Positions 1-8,773 of a stretch of DNA of 64,000 nt are shown here, in pieces. The DNA is from Staphylococcus hsinchuensis. GTDB lineage: Bacteria > Bacillota > Bacilli > Staphylococcales > Staphylococcaceae. Positions within the stretch are counted from its first letter, which is position 1, and each line of letters opens with the position of its first letter. The DNA is taken from contig NZ_CP128355.1 in assembly GCF_038789205.1 (NCBI RefSeq), forward strand, positions 558,001 to 622,000. Direction: 5' to 3'. Under the pieces are notes generated by a model, which searched no databases, was not told the DNA's origin, and saw only the letters and a program-made list of their open reading frames with translations. The position numbers and the translations under genes were made by a program.

Positions 1-816
1 TATATCGCATTAGAATTCGCTTCAATCATTGCCAATTTTGGAACACAAGTCACTGTGTTAAATCGACATGAGTCTATCTTGCCAAATGAAGATGCAGAAA
101 TTGTTCAAGCTATAGAGGTAGATTTGGACGATAATTGGATTAATATCGTACACAATGTGGAGACTACAAACTTTACTGACAATGATCAAGGTGTGACAGT
201 TTCTACTACGAAAGGTGATTTTCATGCCGATGCAGTATTAGTCGCAACGGGGCGTCAACCTAATACTGACTTAAACCTTGAACAAACAGATGTACAACTT
301 GGTTCTCACGGTGAGATTAAAGTGAATGAACATTTACGTACGGACGTCCCTCATATCTTCGCCTTAGGTGATGTAAAAGGAGGTCCTCAATTTACATATG
401 TCTCGTTAGATGACTTTAGAATTGTTCGTGACCAACTATTTGATACAGGCAAGCGTACAACTGACAATAGAGGGGCTATCCCATATACGATGTTTATTGA
501 TCCCCCATTATCCCGTGTCGGTTTAACTGCAGAGCAAGCACGCGAGCAAGGTTATGAAATTTTAGAAAATCGTTTACCAGTCAAAGCTATCCCTCGTCAT
601 AAAATCAATAACGATGCACGCGGTTTATTTAAAGTTGTGGCAAACAAAGAAACAGGACATATTCTCGGTGCATCCCTTTATGGTCTGCAATCTGAAGAAT
701 TAATCAATATGGTTAAATTAGCTATAGATCAAAACCTTACCTATGACGTCTTAAGAGATAATATTTATACGCATCCGACAATGATTGAATCCTTTAATGA
801 TTTATTCAATTTATAG
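1..816 (+). CDS. RclA/MerA-like flavoprotein disulfide reductase, 3' part
   Basis: The reading frame is open from the first base, so the gene starts outside the window. About 271 residues are visible: the end of the NAD(P)-binding domain (VATGRQPNTD), the second FAD contact (IFALGDVKGG) and the C-terminal dimerisation domain ending in HPTMIESFNDLF. These are hallmarks of class I pyridine nucleotide-disulfide oxidoreductases. The HPTM-ES-NDLF ending and the absence of a lipoamide-dehydrogenase or glutathione-reductase style tail fit the RclA/MerA group, which reduces hypothiocyanous acid or related oxidants in the cytosol using NAD(P)H. The FAD GxGxxG motif and redox CxxxxC pair lie upstream and cannot be checked. 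The family is well supported; the exact substrate is inferred. Confidence 0.75.
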   Translation, partial: YIALEFASIIANFGTQVTVLNRHESILPNEDAEIVQAIEVDLDDNWINIVHNVETTNFTDNDQGVTVSTTKGDFHADAVLVATGRQPNTDLNLEQTDVQLGSHGEIKVNEHLRTDVPHIFALGDVKGGPQFTYVSLDDFRIVRDQLFDTGKRTTDNRGAIPYTMFIDPPLSRVGLTAEQAREQGYEILENRLPVKAIPRHKINNDARGLFKVVANKETGHILGASLYGLQSEELINMVKLAIDQNLTYDVLRDNIYTHPTMIESFNDLFNL

Positions 817-891
817 GTAAAGTATGAGAAACCCCCATTTAAATGGAAGAAACACGGCAAAGGATTCACTGTTGAATCTATAGCAACGTAT

Positions 892-931
892 AGAGCCACC
901 TCAGTTCTAACACTGACGTGGCTCTTTTTTT
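892..931 (+). terminator. Rho-independent terminator of the flavoprotein gene
   Basis: AGAGCCAC-c-TCAGT pairs with ACTGA-c-GTGGCTCT around a 6-base loop and is followed by seven T. It ends the rightward transcript just before the converging MFS gene. Confidence 0.9.
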
Positions 932-941
932 AAATATTAAA

Positions 942-2309
942 TTATGCTTCATTTTCAACATTTTTACCAACAGGTTCCCATTTAATTAAGAAAGTAACAA
1001 GGAAACCGACAAAAGGAACCGCCGCGAGTATTAACATTGTGTTAGACAGACCTGCCGCAGCTAAGACGACCGGGAAGACAAACGTCCCACTAATGCTACC
1101 TAAGCGACTCACGGATTCGACGACTCCAGTTGCACGTCCACGTAGACTTGTCGGGAAGGACATCGCCCCAATTGTCTTACCTTGTGTACCTGGACCACCA
1201 GCATGGCCAAATAAGAACACTGCTACAAATAACGTGTTAAAGATCATTGGTAATGATTTATACATTAAACCGATACATAACATGGCTAGCAGTACTAAAC
1301 CGAAACCAATCATCGTTAGCTTGCGTGCTCCGAAACGCAATGTGAACTTTGCACCGAAATAAGCACCTACAATCCCAGCAATGTTAACGATTGCTGTCCC
1401 TAATAAACTTTCTAGTTTCCCGTCACCAATAATGTAAGTTGCGATGAGTGGTATGTATAACCCTATCGCATAGTATTGCATCCCTTGTAAAGTTGCGATG
1501 GCGGTTGCTAAAGCTAGTCGAGGGAAGTAGCGTTTACTTAATAACGCTTGAAGTGCTTGATCTGATTGCTTCTTCACTGGTGTCGTTGTATCATCTTCAA
1601 TTAAATTCACCTTGAGATGATAATGTTGTTCTACAAATTGAGCCGCTTCGTTTAACGGTCTGTGATTGACAATCCATATCGGACTTTCATCTAAATATTT
1701 CAGTCTTAAAATGTACAACACGAGTGCAATGACTGCCCCAAAACCTACTGCGAAACGCCATAAATGATCGCCTGTCCCAAGTAAGAAGAACATAATGACA
1801 CAAAGAGCCGAAGCAACCATAGAAATGTACCATACCACTTGCCAGTAGTTGACGTTACGACCTTTATCACTTTTATTACTAATTTCTGCGATATATGTAA
1901 ATACGACTGGACTATCCATTCCTATCGCAAATCCCATTACAAACCGACATAGAATGAGTAAAATCACATTCGGTGAAAATGCAGCACCTAATGCTGTGAT
2001 AATTAATAGAAGGAGCGACACGGAAAATATCTTTTTTCGGCCAATTTTATCAGCGAAACGCCCGCCCAATATCGCACCGAATAATGCACCGAATGGCATC
2101 ACTGTCATAACGACTGATAACATCGTAGGACTTAAGTGAAATTCCTTTTTAATCTGATCAGTCGACGTACCTAATATTGTTAGATCATATGCATCTAAGA
2201 ATACCGTCCCTAGCGCAATAAATAACAACATTTTCGATGTCTTTTGCGTATCAATATTTTCGACAATCTCTAGTAAGTCACGTTTGTTACACACCTGCAA
2301 CTGTTTCAT
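942..2309 (-). CDS. MFS transporter, sugar/metabolite:H+ symporter type
   Basis: A 455-residue integral membrane protein with about 12 hydrophobic segments. The loop after TM2 carries the MFS signature GRFADKIGRKKIF, and a second copy of the signature is degenerate. An extended cytoplasmic loop around residues 215-250 (LDESPIWIVNHRP onward) separates the two six-helix halves, as in sugar-porter and metabolite:H+ symporter subfamilies. The start ATG is preceded by AAAGGG about 8 bases upstream. It is a single-gene unit, convergent with the flavoprotein gene. The substrate is unknown; sugars, aromatic acids or other organic acids are all possible. Function as a proton-coupled importer is family knowledge. 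Confidence 0.8.
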   Translation of the reverse strand: MKQLQVCNKRDLLEIVENIDTQKTSKMLLFIALGTVFLDAYDLTILGTSTDQIKKEFHLSPTMLSVVMTVMPFGALFGAILGGRFADKIGRKKIFSVSLLLLIITALGAAFSPNVILLILCRFVMGFAIGMDSPVVFTYIAEISNKSDKGRNVNYWQVVWYISMVASALCVIMFFLLGTGDHLWRFAVGFGAVIALVLYILRLKYLDESPIWIVNHRPLNEAAQFVEQHYHLKVNLIEDDTTTPVKKQSDQALQALLSKRYFPRLALATAIATLQGMQYYAIGLYIPLIATYIIGDGKLESLLGTAIVNIAGIVGAYFGAKFTLRFGARKLTMIGFGLVLLAMLCIGLMYKSLPMIFNTLFVAVFLFGHAGGPGTQGKTIGAMSFPTSLRGRATGVVESVSRLGSISGTFVFPVVLAAAGLSNTMLILAAVPFVGFLVTFLIKWEPVGKNVENEA

Positions 2310-2419
2310 CTAATCAAACCCTTTTCAGAAATTTATGTAATACCCATTTATTGTATCTCATAACTGTTAAGTGATTATTAAAATGGTAGATTAAGTCTTT
2401 GCGGAAGATTTTAAAAAAG

Positions 2420-2454
2420 CCAACCTCAAAACTCCAAACAAGCTTTGAGGTTGG
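2420..2454 (-). terminator. Terminator of the YkvI-like gene
   Basis: An 11-bp perfect stem (CCAACCTCAAA with TTTGAGGTTGG), followed on the minus strand by a run of six T. Confidence 0.9.
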
Positions 2455-2487
2455 TTATCTTTATATATAAAATTTTCCTACTTTGAA

Positions 2488-3564
2488 CTAAATCAACTTA
2501 TCTTTACTGAATTTATTATAAATCCATCTCATAAGTAAAGTGAATGTAATAAATAATCCAATATAACCGAATACTTTAAAAACAAAGTTAACAAGGTCGA
2601 CAAAACCAACAAAACTGAGCACGAATGATAATACTAATGATACTGTAAGTAGTATTGTGTATTGTTTTGTTCGAGGTTGGGTAAATCTTTTTAAGAAAGG
2701 ATACAACATCCCGATACAACTATTGAAGATTACAGCGAACATAACGGCTGACATGAGTATAGCGACTAAAGGATGAATATCTTTCGCTAATAATAACGTA
2801 GGAATATCAACTTTATTGGCTGTTTCAATGTTGGCCAATAAACCTGCAACCATGATGATTAATAAAATACTAAATGCAAGACCACCTAAAAAAGCGCCTC
2901 GTCTTGCAGTTTTATGACTGATCGCATCATTCCCTACTATTGTTAAGAAACTGAAACTATTGCCAATGATTAAACCACCATATACTACCGCATCCCACCA
3001 CCAAACATGACTTGAGGTCTTTGAACTATCAATATGACGACCCACTTCTGAAAATGGAATTGTCGGATGTAATATATTTGTTCCAGCAATGATAAATACT
3101 ACGATAACTAGAAACGGTGTGACAAACCCTAATACCTTTAATATCTTGTCAAAATTCAACTGCAATACGATAAATAATAAAATGACAATAAGTAAAGATC
3201 CTACCCAAATAGGCAAATGAAAGCCTTGATTTAACGCTGAACCCCCACCTGCTACCATGACAACGGTCAACCCAAATAGGAAGAATATAATTAAGAAATC
3301 AATAAGTTTTCCGAGTTTGTCTCCAAATAAGTGATTTAAAGAAATATCATATGTATCTGCATCTACTCTGTAACCAAGTTTCGAAATTTGTCTCGTACCA
3401 AACGTAACGATAATGCCTGTTAGTATAGCTCCAATATAAGCAAAATTCCCATAATTTACAAAGAACTGCAACAACTCTTGACCCGTTGTAAAACCAGCTC
3501 CAACAATAAAGCTTAGATAAGCAAGCACAATTTTAATAGATGCTTTATTATCTTTACTTAACAT
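2488..3564 (-). CDS. YkvI-family membrane protein
   Basis: A 358-residue, very hydrophobic protein with about ten membrane segments. It opens with the conserved stretch LAYLSFIVGAGFTTGQELLQFF, typical of the YkvI family, distant relatives of LeuT/APC-fold amino-acid and sodium symporters. The GAGF(T/A)(T/S)GQE motif in the first helix corresponds to the unwound substrate/ion-binding helix of that fold. The start ATG follows GAAAGGTGAT. It is a monocistronic unit with its own terminator. The substrate is not known for the family; an amino-acid-like solute is an inference from the fold. Confidence 0.8.
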   Translation of the reverse strand: MLSKDNKASIKIVLAYLSFIVGAGFTTGQELLQFFVNYGNFAYIGAILTGIIVTFGTRQISKLGYRVDADTYDISLNHLFGDKLGKLIDFLIIFFLFGLTVVMVAGGGSALNQGFHLPIWVGSLLIVILLFIVLQLNFDKILKVLGFVTPFLVIVVFIIAGTNILHPTIPFSEVGRHIDSSKTSSHVWWWDAVVYGGLIIGNSFSFLTIVGNDAISHKTARRGAFLGGLAFSILLIIMVAGLLANIETANKVDIPTLLLAKDIHPLVAILMSAVMFAVIFNSCIGMLYPFLKRFTQPRTKQYTILLTVSLVLSFVLSFVGFVDLVNFVFKVFGYIGLFITFTLLMRWIYNKFSKDKLI

Positions 3565-3805
3565 GTTATCACCTTTCGCTCAAAGTATTTTTACATTTAT
3601 AGCTTAACATACTTTGTAAAATTAATTTTTTATAAGAAAAGTCATGTTGTTAGTTATCTCAAAACATTTTAAATCACAATTAAAATATCGCGTAATTATT
3701 TCATTTTACACTTAATATTTAATATAAGTTTACGTGATATTTACTTTACGACTAAATAGATTTGCTAAACTGAATATATAATTTTCAATTAAGGGGGAAT
3801 GAATT

Positions 3806-5803
3806 TTGAAGAAGATCACTACGACTTTAATGGCTTCTGCGGCATTACTTGCACTCTTACCTTCTGTATCTCATGCCACTACAACTAAGCAACCAGCTGC
3901 AAGTACACAACAACCAGAAGCATCACAACAAGGGACTCAGCAAACATCTACGACACAACAAACAACTTCAACACAGCCACAAACACAATCTTCTCAATCA
4001 GAAACACAACAAACTTCAAATAATCAAGGTGTTTCTATTCACGATATTCAAGGTGAAGGACATCACTCACCATACGACGGTAAAAAGGTAAATAACGTAC
4101 AAGGTATTGTTACATATGAATACGAACTATATGGTGCGAAATACGTACATATTCAAACACCCGATAGCATGAAAGACGATAATCCAAATACTTCTGAAGG
4201 TTTGATTGTCTACATGGGTAAAAATGATTACGGCGTACAAAAGGGTGATTTAGTCAACGTTAAAGGGACAGTTGATGAATATTACATCGATGGATATGCC
4301 GATAAACAACAAACTGACTTACCTGTGACACAAATCAATGCACGTGATGACCGTGGTGGCAACGTTTCTATAGAGAAACGTAATCAACAATTACCTCAAC
4401 CGGTTCAAATCAAAAACGTACCAAATAAAATTTCAGCGAATGATCAATTCCAGACATTCGACCGAAACAAATACGCAATTGATTACTGGGAATCACTTGA
4501 AGGCATGCGCGTTCAGACAAATGATGTGAGAGCGGTTGGCCCACAAGAACACGGAGACGTCTTTACAGTACAAGATAGTCAACCAGAAGAAACGACACAT
4601 GGCGGCGTAAGATTAACACCAAACAATCAACATGGCGAACGCATTCCTTTCAAAATGTATGACAACTATCAAGCCCGTGACTTCGATGTGAAGACTGGCG
4701 ATAAGTTTAAAGGCCCTATTATCGGTTATGTAAACTACGGTTTCCAAAACTATAAACTGAACGTTGATTTAGATGATATGAAACGTGCACATGTAGATGG
4801 TCAATCACAACCTGAACCGACAACAATCCAACCAAGTAACCAAAAGTTAAATATCGCTTCTTATAACTTAGAGAATTTCTCAAACAATACAAAAACGACA
4901 ACTGAAGATAAAGCTAATAAAATCGCTGGTGGTATTACTAAAAACATGAAAAACCCTGATATTATCGGTGTGACTGAAGTTCAAGATAACGACGGTCCTA
5001 ATGCTGGTGGCCCAAATGCCAACGAATCTTACCAACGTTTAATTAATAAAATTAAACAAAATGGTGGTCCTGAATACAAATACGTTAATATCGACCCTGT
5101 GATGAATGCTGATGGTGGTCAACCTAACGCAAACATCCGTGTAGGTTTCTTATATAATCCTGAACGTGTAGACTTCGATGATTCAATCAAACAAGGTGAC
5201 GCGAATACACCAGTTTCTTATAAAAATGGTAATTTAACTTTAAATCCTGGCCGTATCGATCCACAAAATCCAGCATTCGATGATTCAAGAAAGCCATTAG
5301 CTGCTCAATTTAAATTCCATGGCGAAAAAGTCATCGTACTTGCAAATCACTGGAACTCTAAACGTGGTGACACGCCATACTTCGGTAGCCAACAACCACC
5401 ACAATTACCAAGTGAAACGCAACGAACTGAAATCGCTAATGCAGTTGGCCGTTTCGTGCAACAAGTTCATCAAGAGAACCCTAACGCAAACATTGTGTCA
5501 GTCGGCGATTACAACGATTTCCAATGGTCTAAACCATTAAAAACTTTAGAAGGTAATCATATGCACAATATGATTTATAGCTTACCAACATCTCAACGTT
5601 ATTCTTATAATTACCAAGGTAATTCACAAGCATTAGACCACGTACTCGTTTCTGATAACCTTGCAAATTATACAAAGTTAGATCCAGTACACGTAAATAG
5701 TGACTTTACAGAAGTTTCAGGTCGTGCGAGTGACCACGATCCATTACTAGCACAACTTGACGTAAAACAAAAAGCAAGAGATCAACATAGACAACAACGT
5801 TAA
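3806..5803 (+). CDS. Secreted EEP-family nuclease with OB-like domain
   Basis: A 665-residue exported protein. The TTG start is chosen because AAGGGGG sits 8 bases upstream. A signal peptide ends at SVSHA (about residue 25), then comes a Gln/Thr/Ser-rich linker to about residue 72. Residues 75-180 look like the OB-fold domain often fused to extracellular nucleases. Residues 345-650 form an endonuclease/exonuclease/phosphatase domain with NIASYNLENF, GVTEVQDNDG, LANHWNSKRGD, SVGDYNDF and ASDHDPLLAQL, which supply the metal-binding Asn, Glu, Asp/Asn and terminal Asp-His. There is no LPXTG anchor, so it is probably released. It likely hydrolyses extracellular DNA; phosphodiesterase activity on other substrates is possible. 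Confidence 0.85.
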   Translation: MKKITTTLMASAALLALLPSVSHATTTKQPAASTQQPEASQQGTQQTSTTQQTTSTQPQTQSSQSETQQTSNNQGVSIHDIQGEGHHSPYDGKKVNNVQGIVTYEYELYGAKYVHIQTPDSMKDDNPNTSEGLIVYMGKNDYGVQKGDLVNVKGTVDEYYIDGYADKQQTDLPVTQINARDDRGGNVSIEKRNQQLPQPVQIKNVPNKISANDQFQTFDRNKYAIDYWESLEGMRVQTNDVRAVGPQEHGDVFTVQDSQPEETTHGGVRLTPNNQHGERIPFKMYDNYQARDFDVKTGDKFKGPIIGYVNYGFQNYKLNVDLDDMKRAHVDGQSQPEPTTIQPSNQKLNIASYNLENFSNNTKTTTEDKANKIAGGITKNMKNPDIIGVTEVQDNDGPNAGGPNANESYQRLINKIKQNGGPEYKYVNIDPVMNADGGQPNANIRVGFLYNPERVDFDDSIKQGDANTPVSYKNGNLTLNPGRIDPQNPAFDDSRKPLAAQFKFHGEKVIVLANHWNSKRGDTPYFGSQQPPQLPSETQRTEIANAVGRFVQQVHQENPNANIVSVGDYNDFQWSKPLKTLEGNHMHNMIYSLPTSQRYSYNYQGNSQALDHVLVSDNLANYTKLDPVHVNSDFTEVSGRASDHDPLLAQLDVKQKARDQHRQQR

Positions 5804-5823
5804 AGAGAATAAAGTATAAATAG

Positions 5824-5864
5824 AAACAGTCGTGCATCTTAAACAGGTGCTCGACTGTTTTTTT
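5824..5864 (+). terminator. Terminator of the secreted nuclease gene
   Basis: AAACAGTCG...CGACTGTTT stem (with an inner TGCA/TGC pairing) followed by T7, starting 21 bases after the stop codon. The region 5865-6112 beyond it shows no convincing gene. Confidence 0.85.
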
Positions 5865-6112
5865 ATTGATATTAATTGTTAAAGCATATTGTGTTACACC
5901 GAACTCGTTTAAAACAACTAGAAGCTCAAAACCCTCGGAATCATGAAAAGATAATTTCATATGTCTTCTAATTTTCCACTTCAAATATACCCTTACCCTA
6001 ACAATTTTGTGATTTAATTGAATTTTTTCTGAAAAAGTTTCATACATCTCAAATAACCTTTATGACAAGGCTGAACGACATCATTTCGAGTCAGAAACCG
6101 TCTAATATACAC

Positions 6113-6144
6113 GTCATTTTGACAAATATAGTTGTCAAAATGAC
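6113..6144. promoter_or_regulatory. Perfect palindrome, likely XRE operator
   Basis: GTCATTTTGACAA and TTGTCAAAATGAC are perfect 13-base inverted repeats separated by ATATAG. The right arm contains the -35 hexamer of the promoter for the downstream XRE gene, so binding would block RNA polymerase. Autorepression by the adjacent small XRE protein is the simplest inference. Confidence 0.75.
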
Positions 6145-6160
6145 TAAAGTAATATATATT
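6132..6160 (+). promoter_or_regulatory. SigA-type promoter of the XRE-DUF3169-ABC operon
   Basis: TTGTCA (-35), 17-base spacer, TATATT (-10). A ribosome site GAGGAG follows at 6167-6172. Confidence 0.7.
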
Positions 6161-6182
6161 ATAGGCGAGGAGTTGATAAATA

Positions 6183-6386
6183 TTGAGAAATCGATTGAAA
6201 GAATTACGTGCACGCGATGGCTACAATCAAACTCAACTCGCAAAGAAAGCCGGCATCTCCCGGCAAACCGTTTCTTTAATCGAGCGAAACGACTTCACGC
6301 CATCCATTCTAACCGCAGTCAAGATTGCACGTATATTTAACGAACCTGTAGAAAACATATTTATCGTAGAGGAGGAAGATTTATGA
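6183..6386 (+). CDS. Small XRE/Cro-type regulator
   Basis: 67 residues starting at TTG, 10 bases after GAGGAG. The whole protein is one HTH_3 domain (NRLKELRARDGYNQTQLAKK, then SRQTVSLIERNDFTPSI), ending in an acidic tail. This Cro/C1-like type (YozG group) commonly precedes DUF3169 and ABC exporter genes in staphylococci. It overlaps the next gene by 4 bases (ATGA), which indicates translational coupling. It probably binds the 6113-6144 palindrome and represses its own operon. The inducing signal is not visible. Confidence 0.85.
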   Translation: MRNRLKELRARDGYNQTQLAKKAGISRQTVSLIERNDFTPSILTAVKIARIFNEPVENIFIVEEEDL

Positions 6387-7105
6387 AAGTAGGACGTTAT
6401 TTAATGATGGTACTTTTTGGGGGGATAGTTGGTGGAATAATTGGCGGACTGATTGGTGTATCAGAAAATATCAATTTATTAGATCGCAATAATTTTGCTA
6501 ATCATCATTACGTAAGCATTGTGTCCACTATTGGCATAGTTATAAATATATGCTTAATGATCGCTTTATTTTTCGTACAAAAAAAGGCATTAAGTTATAA
6601 AAGAAAGATAGATAATGATGAAAGCGATACTGATGCAGACTTATACGAAAGAAAAGCAAACATTGAACTCCTAAAATCTAATTTCATTACTTATTTAAGT
6701 ATTTTTATAGGAATATTGGTAGTCTTTCTTGTTGCAATAGGAAATAGTACCAATGACAGTGACCAATTATATATGCTACTACCAAATATAATCACAGTTA
6801 TCCCTAGTGTGATGTATGGTTTCTTTATTCAAAAGTTTGACTCGCGTTACCCAAAATTAGGTGAAAAAAATTATACAGAAAAAACTTTATATATGATGGA
6901 TGAAGGTGAACGTCATATTGCATTGGTATCAATGTATAAAATATATACATTCAATATTATTATGCTCATGGCAGCTGGTTTATTATTGGGCATATTCTCT
7001 TTAAGAACAAACATCAACCAAGCACCTGGATTACTCATTATATTAATATTATTTTGTTATAATACATTTGGTTATATATTTAAAATTCGTAAATTTTATA
7101 AATAA
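6383..7105 (+). CDS. DUF3169 family membrane protein
   Basis: A 240-residue protein with about six membrane segments (residues 6-28, 45-66, 97-118, 130-148, 190-210, 215-235) and a charged cytoplasmic loop at about 68-95. The glycine-rich first helix (GGIVGGIIGGLIGV) and overall layout match DUF3169, a Firmicute family found next to XRE regulators and ABC exporters. The start overlaps the XRE stop. Function is unknown. The position suggests it works with the ABC pair downstream, perhaps in sensing or protecting against a membrane-active compound; that is inference. Confidence 0.75.
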   Translation: MKVGRYLMMVLFGGIVGGIIGGLIGVSENINLLDRNNFANHHYVSIVSTIGIVINICLMIALFFVQKKALSYKRKIDNDESDTDADLYERKANIELLKSNFITYLSIFIGILVVFLVAIGNSTNDSDQLYMLLPNIITVIPSVMYGFFIQKFDSRYPKLGEKNYTEKTLYMMDEGERHIALVSMYKIYTFNIIMLMAAGLLLGIFSLRTNINQAPGLLIILILFCYNTFGYIFKIRKFYK

Positions 7106-7161
7106 TAATTTAATTGTGTCACTTGGGAAATATCGAATATCTTAAAGAAATGGGGCTCGTC

Positions 7162-8004
7162 ATGGAACATCTATTGAACGTACATAATTTAAATAAATCT
7201 TATGATAAAGCAGAATTTAAACTTTCTGATATTTCATTATCTATTAAACCGAAAGAGGTTGTTGGTTTAATTGGAAAGAATGGTTCAGGTAAATCAACTT
7301 TAATCAATACGTTAGTAGGTAATCGCTTTAAAGATTCTGGTGAAATTCAAATTTTCGACCAAATTGTGACTGGCAATGATTCAAGTCATAAAGAACATAT
7401 CGGTGTCGTGTTTGATGATTTACGTGTTCCAAATAAATTAGCGTTAACCGATATTAATAAAGTGTTTCAGAATATCTTTGAAACTTGGAATAGTGATAAA
7501 TTTTTCTCAACTATCGATTATTTTGACTTACCTAAAGACAGACTCATCAAAACATTTTCACGAGGCATGCGTATGAAAGCTGCCCTATCCATCGCATTAG
7601 CACATGACAGTCGTTTACTCTTCTTAGACGAAGCTACTGCAGGAATGGACGTTTCAGGGCGTGAAGAAGTGATGGAAATATTGGAAGACTATATTGCTGA
7701 AGGTAACGGTGTGTTGATTTCTTCTCATATTTCAGAAGATATTGAGCAACTCGCTACAAGATTGGTATTTATGAAAAATGGTCAAATCATCTTAGAAGAA
7801 GATAAACAGTATTTATTAGACCACTACGGCATTATTGAACAACCTGAAGCAGAATTCAACATTCCAAATCATACTTTAGTTGCGACGAGAAAACGAAATA
7901 ATACATGTATAACACTAGTCAATCGTAGAGAAGAAGTCACAGGAGCACGTCCAATTGAAGGTATAGACGATGCCACCAAACTGATTATGCGAGGTGATAG
8001 ATAA
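7162..8004 (+). CDS. ABC exporter ATPase, BcrA/YxlF-like
   Basis: A frame also opens at a TTG at 7114, but the ATG at 7162 (MEHLLNVHNLNKSYD) begins at the expected ABC N-terminus and is preceded by TGGGGCT, so about 280 residues. Walker A is GLIGKNGSGKST. The signature is the divergent FSRGMRMK typical of ABC-2 exporters rather than LSGGQ. Walker B is LLFLDEATAGMD, with an H-loop in LISSHIS. It abuts the permease (TAATG overlap). The pair resembles PmtA/PmtB-like or bacitracin-type exporters, which remove membrane-active peptides or detergents; the substrate here is inferred. Confidence 0.85.
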   Translation: MEHLLNVHNLNKSYDKAEFKLSDISLSIKPKEVVGLIGKNGSGKSTLINTLVGNRFKDSGEIQIFDQIVTGNDSSHKEHIGVVFDDLRVPNKLALTDINKVFQNIFETWNSDKFFSTIDYFDLPKDRLIKTFSRGMRMKAALSIALAHDSRLLFLDEATAGMDVSGREEVMEILEDYIAEGNGVLISSHISEDIEQLATRLVFMKNGQIILEEDKQYLLDHYGIIEQPEAEFNIPNHTLVATRKRNNTCITLVNRREEVTGARPIEGIDDATKLIMRGDR

Positions 8005-8642
8005 TGAAAGGTTTAATGTTAAGTAGTTTTTATACTTCGAAAAAATCACTGTATACAAATCTCGTTATAGGCATTATTGCTAGTATTCTATTCGCATTCA
8101 TCAACCCATACATGTGTTGTTTTTTACCTATGGTTTTCCTAATTTCACCTGTTACAGACAACATCAAACATGAAAAGGACTCAAAATGGATGTATTACAT
8201 TTCGACTTTACCGACAGGACGCAGCCTTTATGTTAAAGGTTATTACGCATATTTCGGGATACTCATATTAGCAGGCCTCATCCTCGGGAGTATAGTTTCA
8301 TTAATATTTACACAAAGCTTTAAAGTCATGTTAGTTACTGCCCTAATTGGAATTGGAGCTGCTGGTGTATATACCATTATCTTTCCATTAACATTTAAAT
8401 TCGGTCCTGAAAATTCAAACGTGATAATGATAGCTGTCGCAATCATTATGTTATTAATTTATTTTGTATTCTATTTTGGTATTATTTTGCCAAACATCAT
8501 CAAATCTGACTTTTCTTATACAGCAGCTGCAGAAATACCTAGCACATTTATCGGCGCAGGCATATTTGGCGTTTTTGGTCTGATCAGTATTGTTGGCTCA
8601 TACCTATTATCGTTAAATGTATTCAAAAAACAAGACCTTTAA
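8004..8642 (+). CDS. ABC-2 type permease
   Basis: A 212-residue protein with six predicted membrane helices and no catalytic motifs. The N-terminus (MKGLMLSSFYTSKKSLYTN) and the HEKDSKWMYYISTLP motif after TM2 are typical of the ABC2_membrane_5 family that includes PmtB. Its start shares one base with the ATPase stop, so the two are made together as exporter subunits. It is the last gene of the XRE-controlled operon, and no clear rightward terminator follows: the hairpin at 8741 fits the opposite strand better. Confidence 0.8.
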   Translation: MKGLMLSSFYTSKKSLYTNLVIGIIASILFAFINPYMCCFLPMVFLISPVTDNIKHEKDSKWMYYISTLPTGRSLYVKGYYAYFGILILAGLILGSIVSLIFTQSFKVMLVTALIGIGAAGVYTIIFPLTFKFGPENSNVIMIAVAIIMLLIYFVFYFGIILPNIIKSDFSYTAAAEIPSTFIGAGIFGVFGLISIVGSYLLSLNVFKKQDL

Positions 8643-8740
8643 GTTTTGGTTTACTCAGAAAGTTGATCATTATTTCGATTTAGATTTCATTATTTAAAAG
8701 CATGAATGTTTCACGTAGAACACGGACTAAAATGTGATAT

Positions 8741-8773
8741 GAAAAAGCGTCTGGGTGTGTGACCCGGACGCTT
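8741..8773 (-). terminator. Terminator of the hsdM-hsdS-nuclease operon
   Basis: AAGCGTC-t-GGGT / ACCC-g-GACGCTT hairpin whose first arm overlaps the stop codon of the leftmost gene; on the minus strand it is followed by five T. Confidence 0.75.

Noticed and set aside
5706..6047. A minus-strand frame of 113 codons
   Set aside because: It overlaps the end of the nuclease gene and its terminator, has no ribosome site and no domain. Treated as chance.
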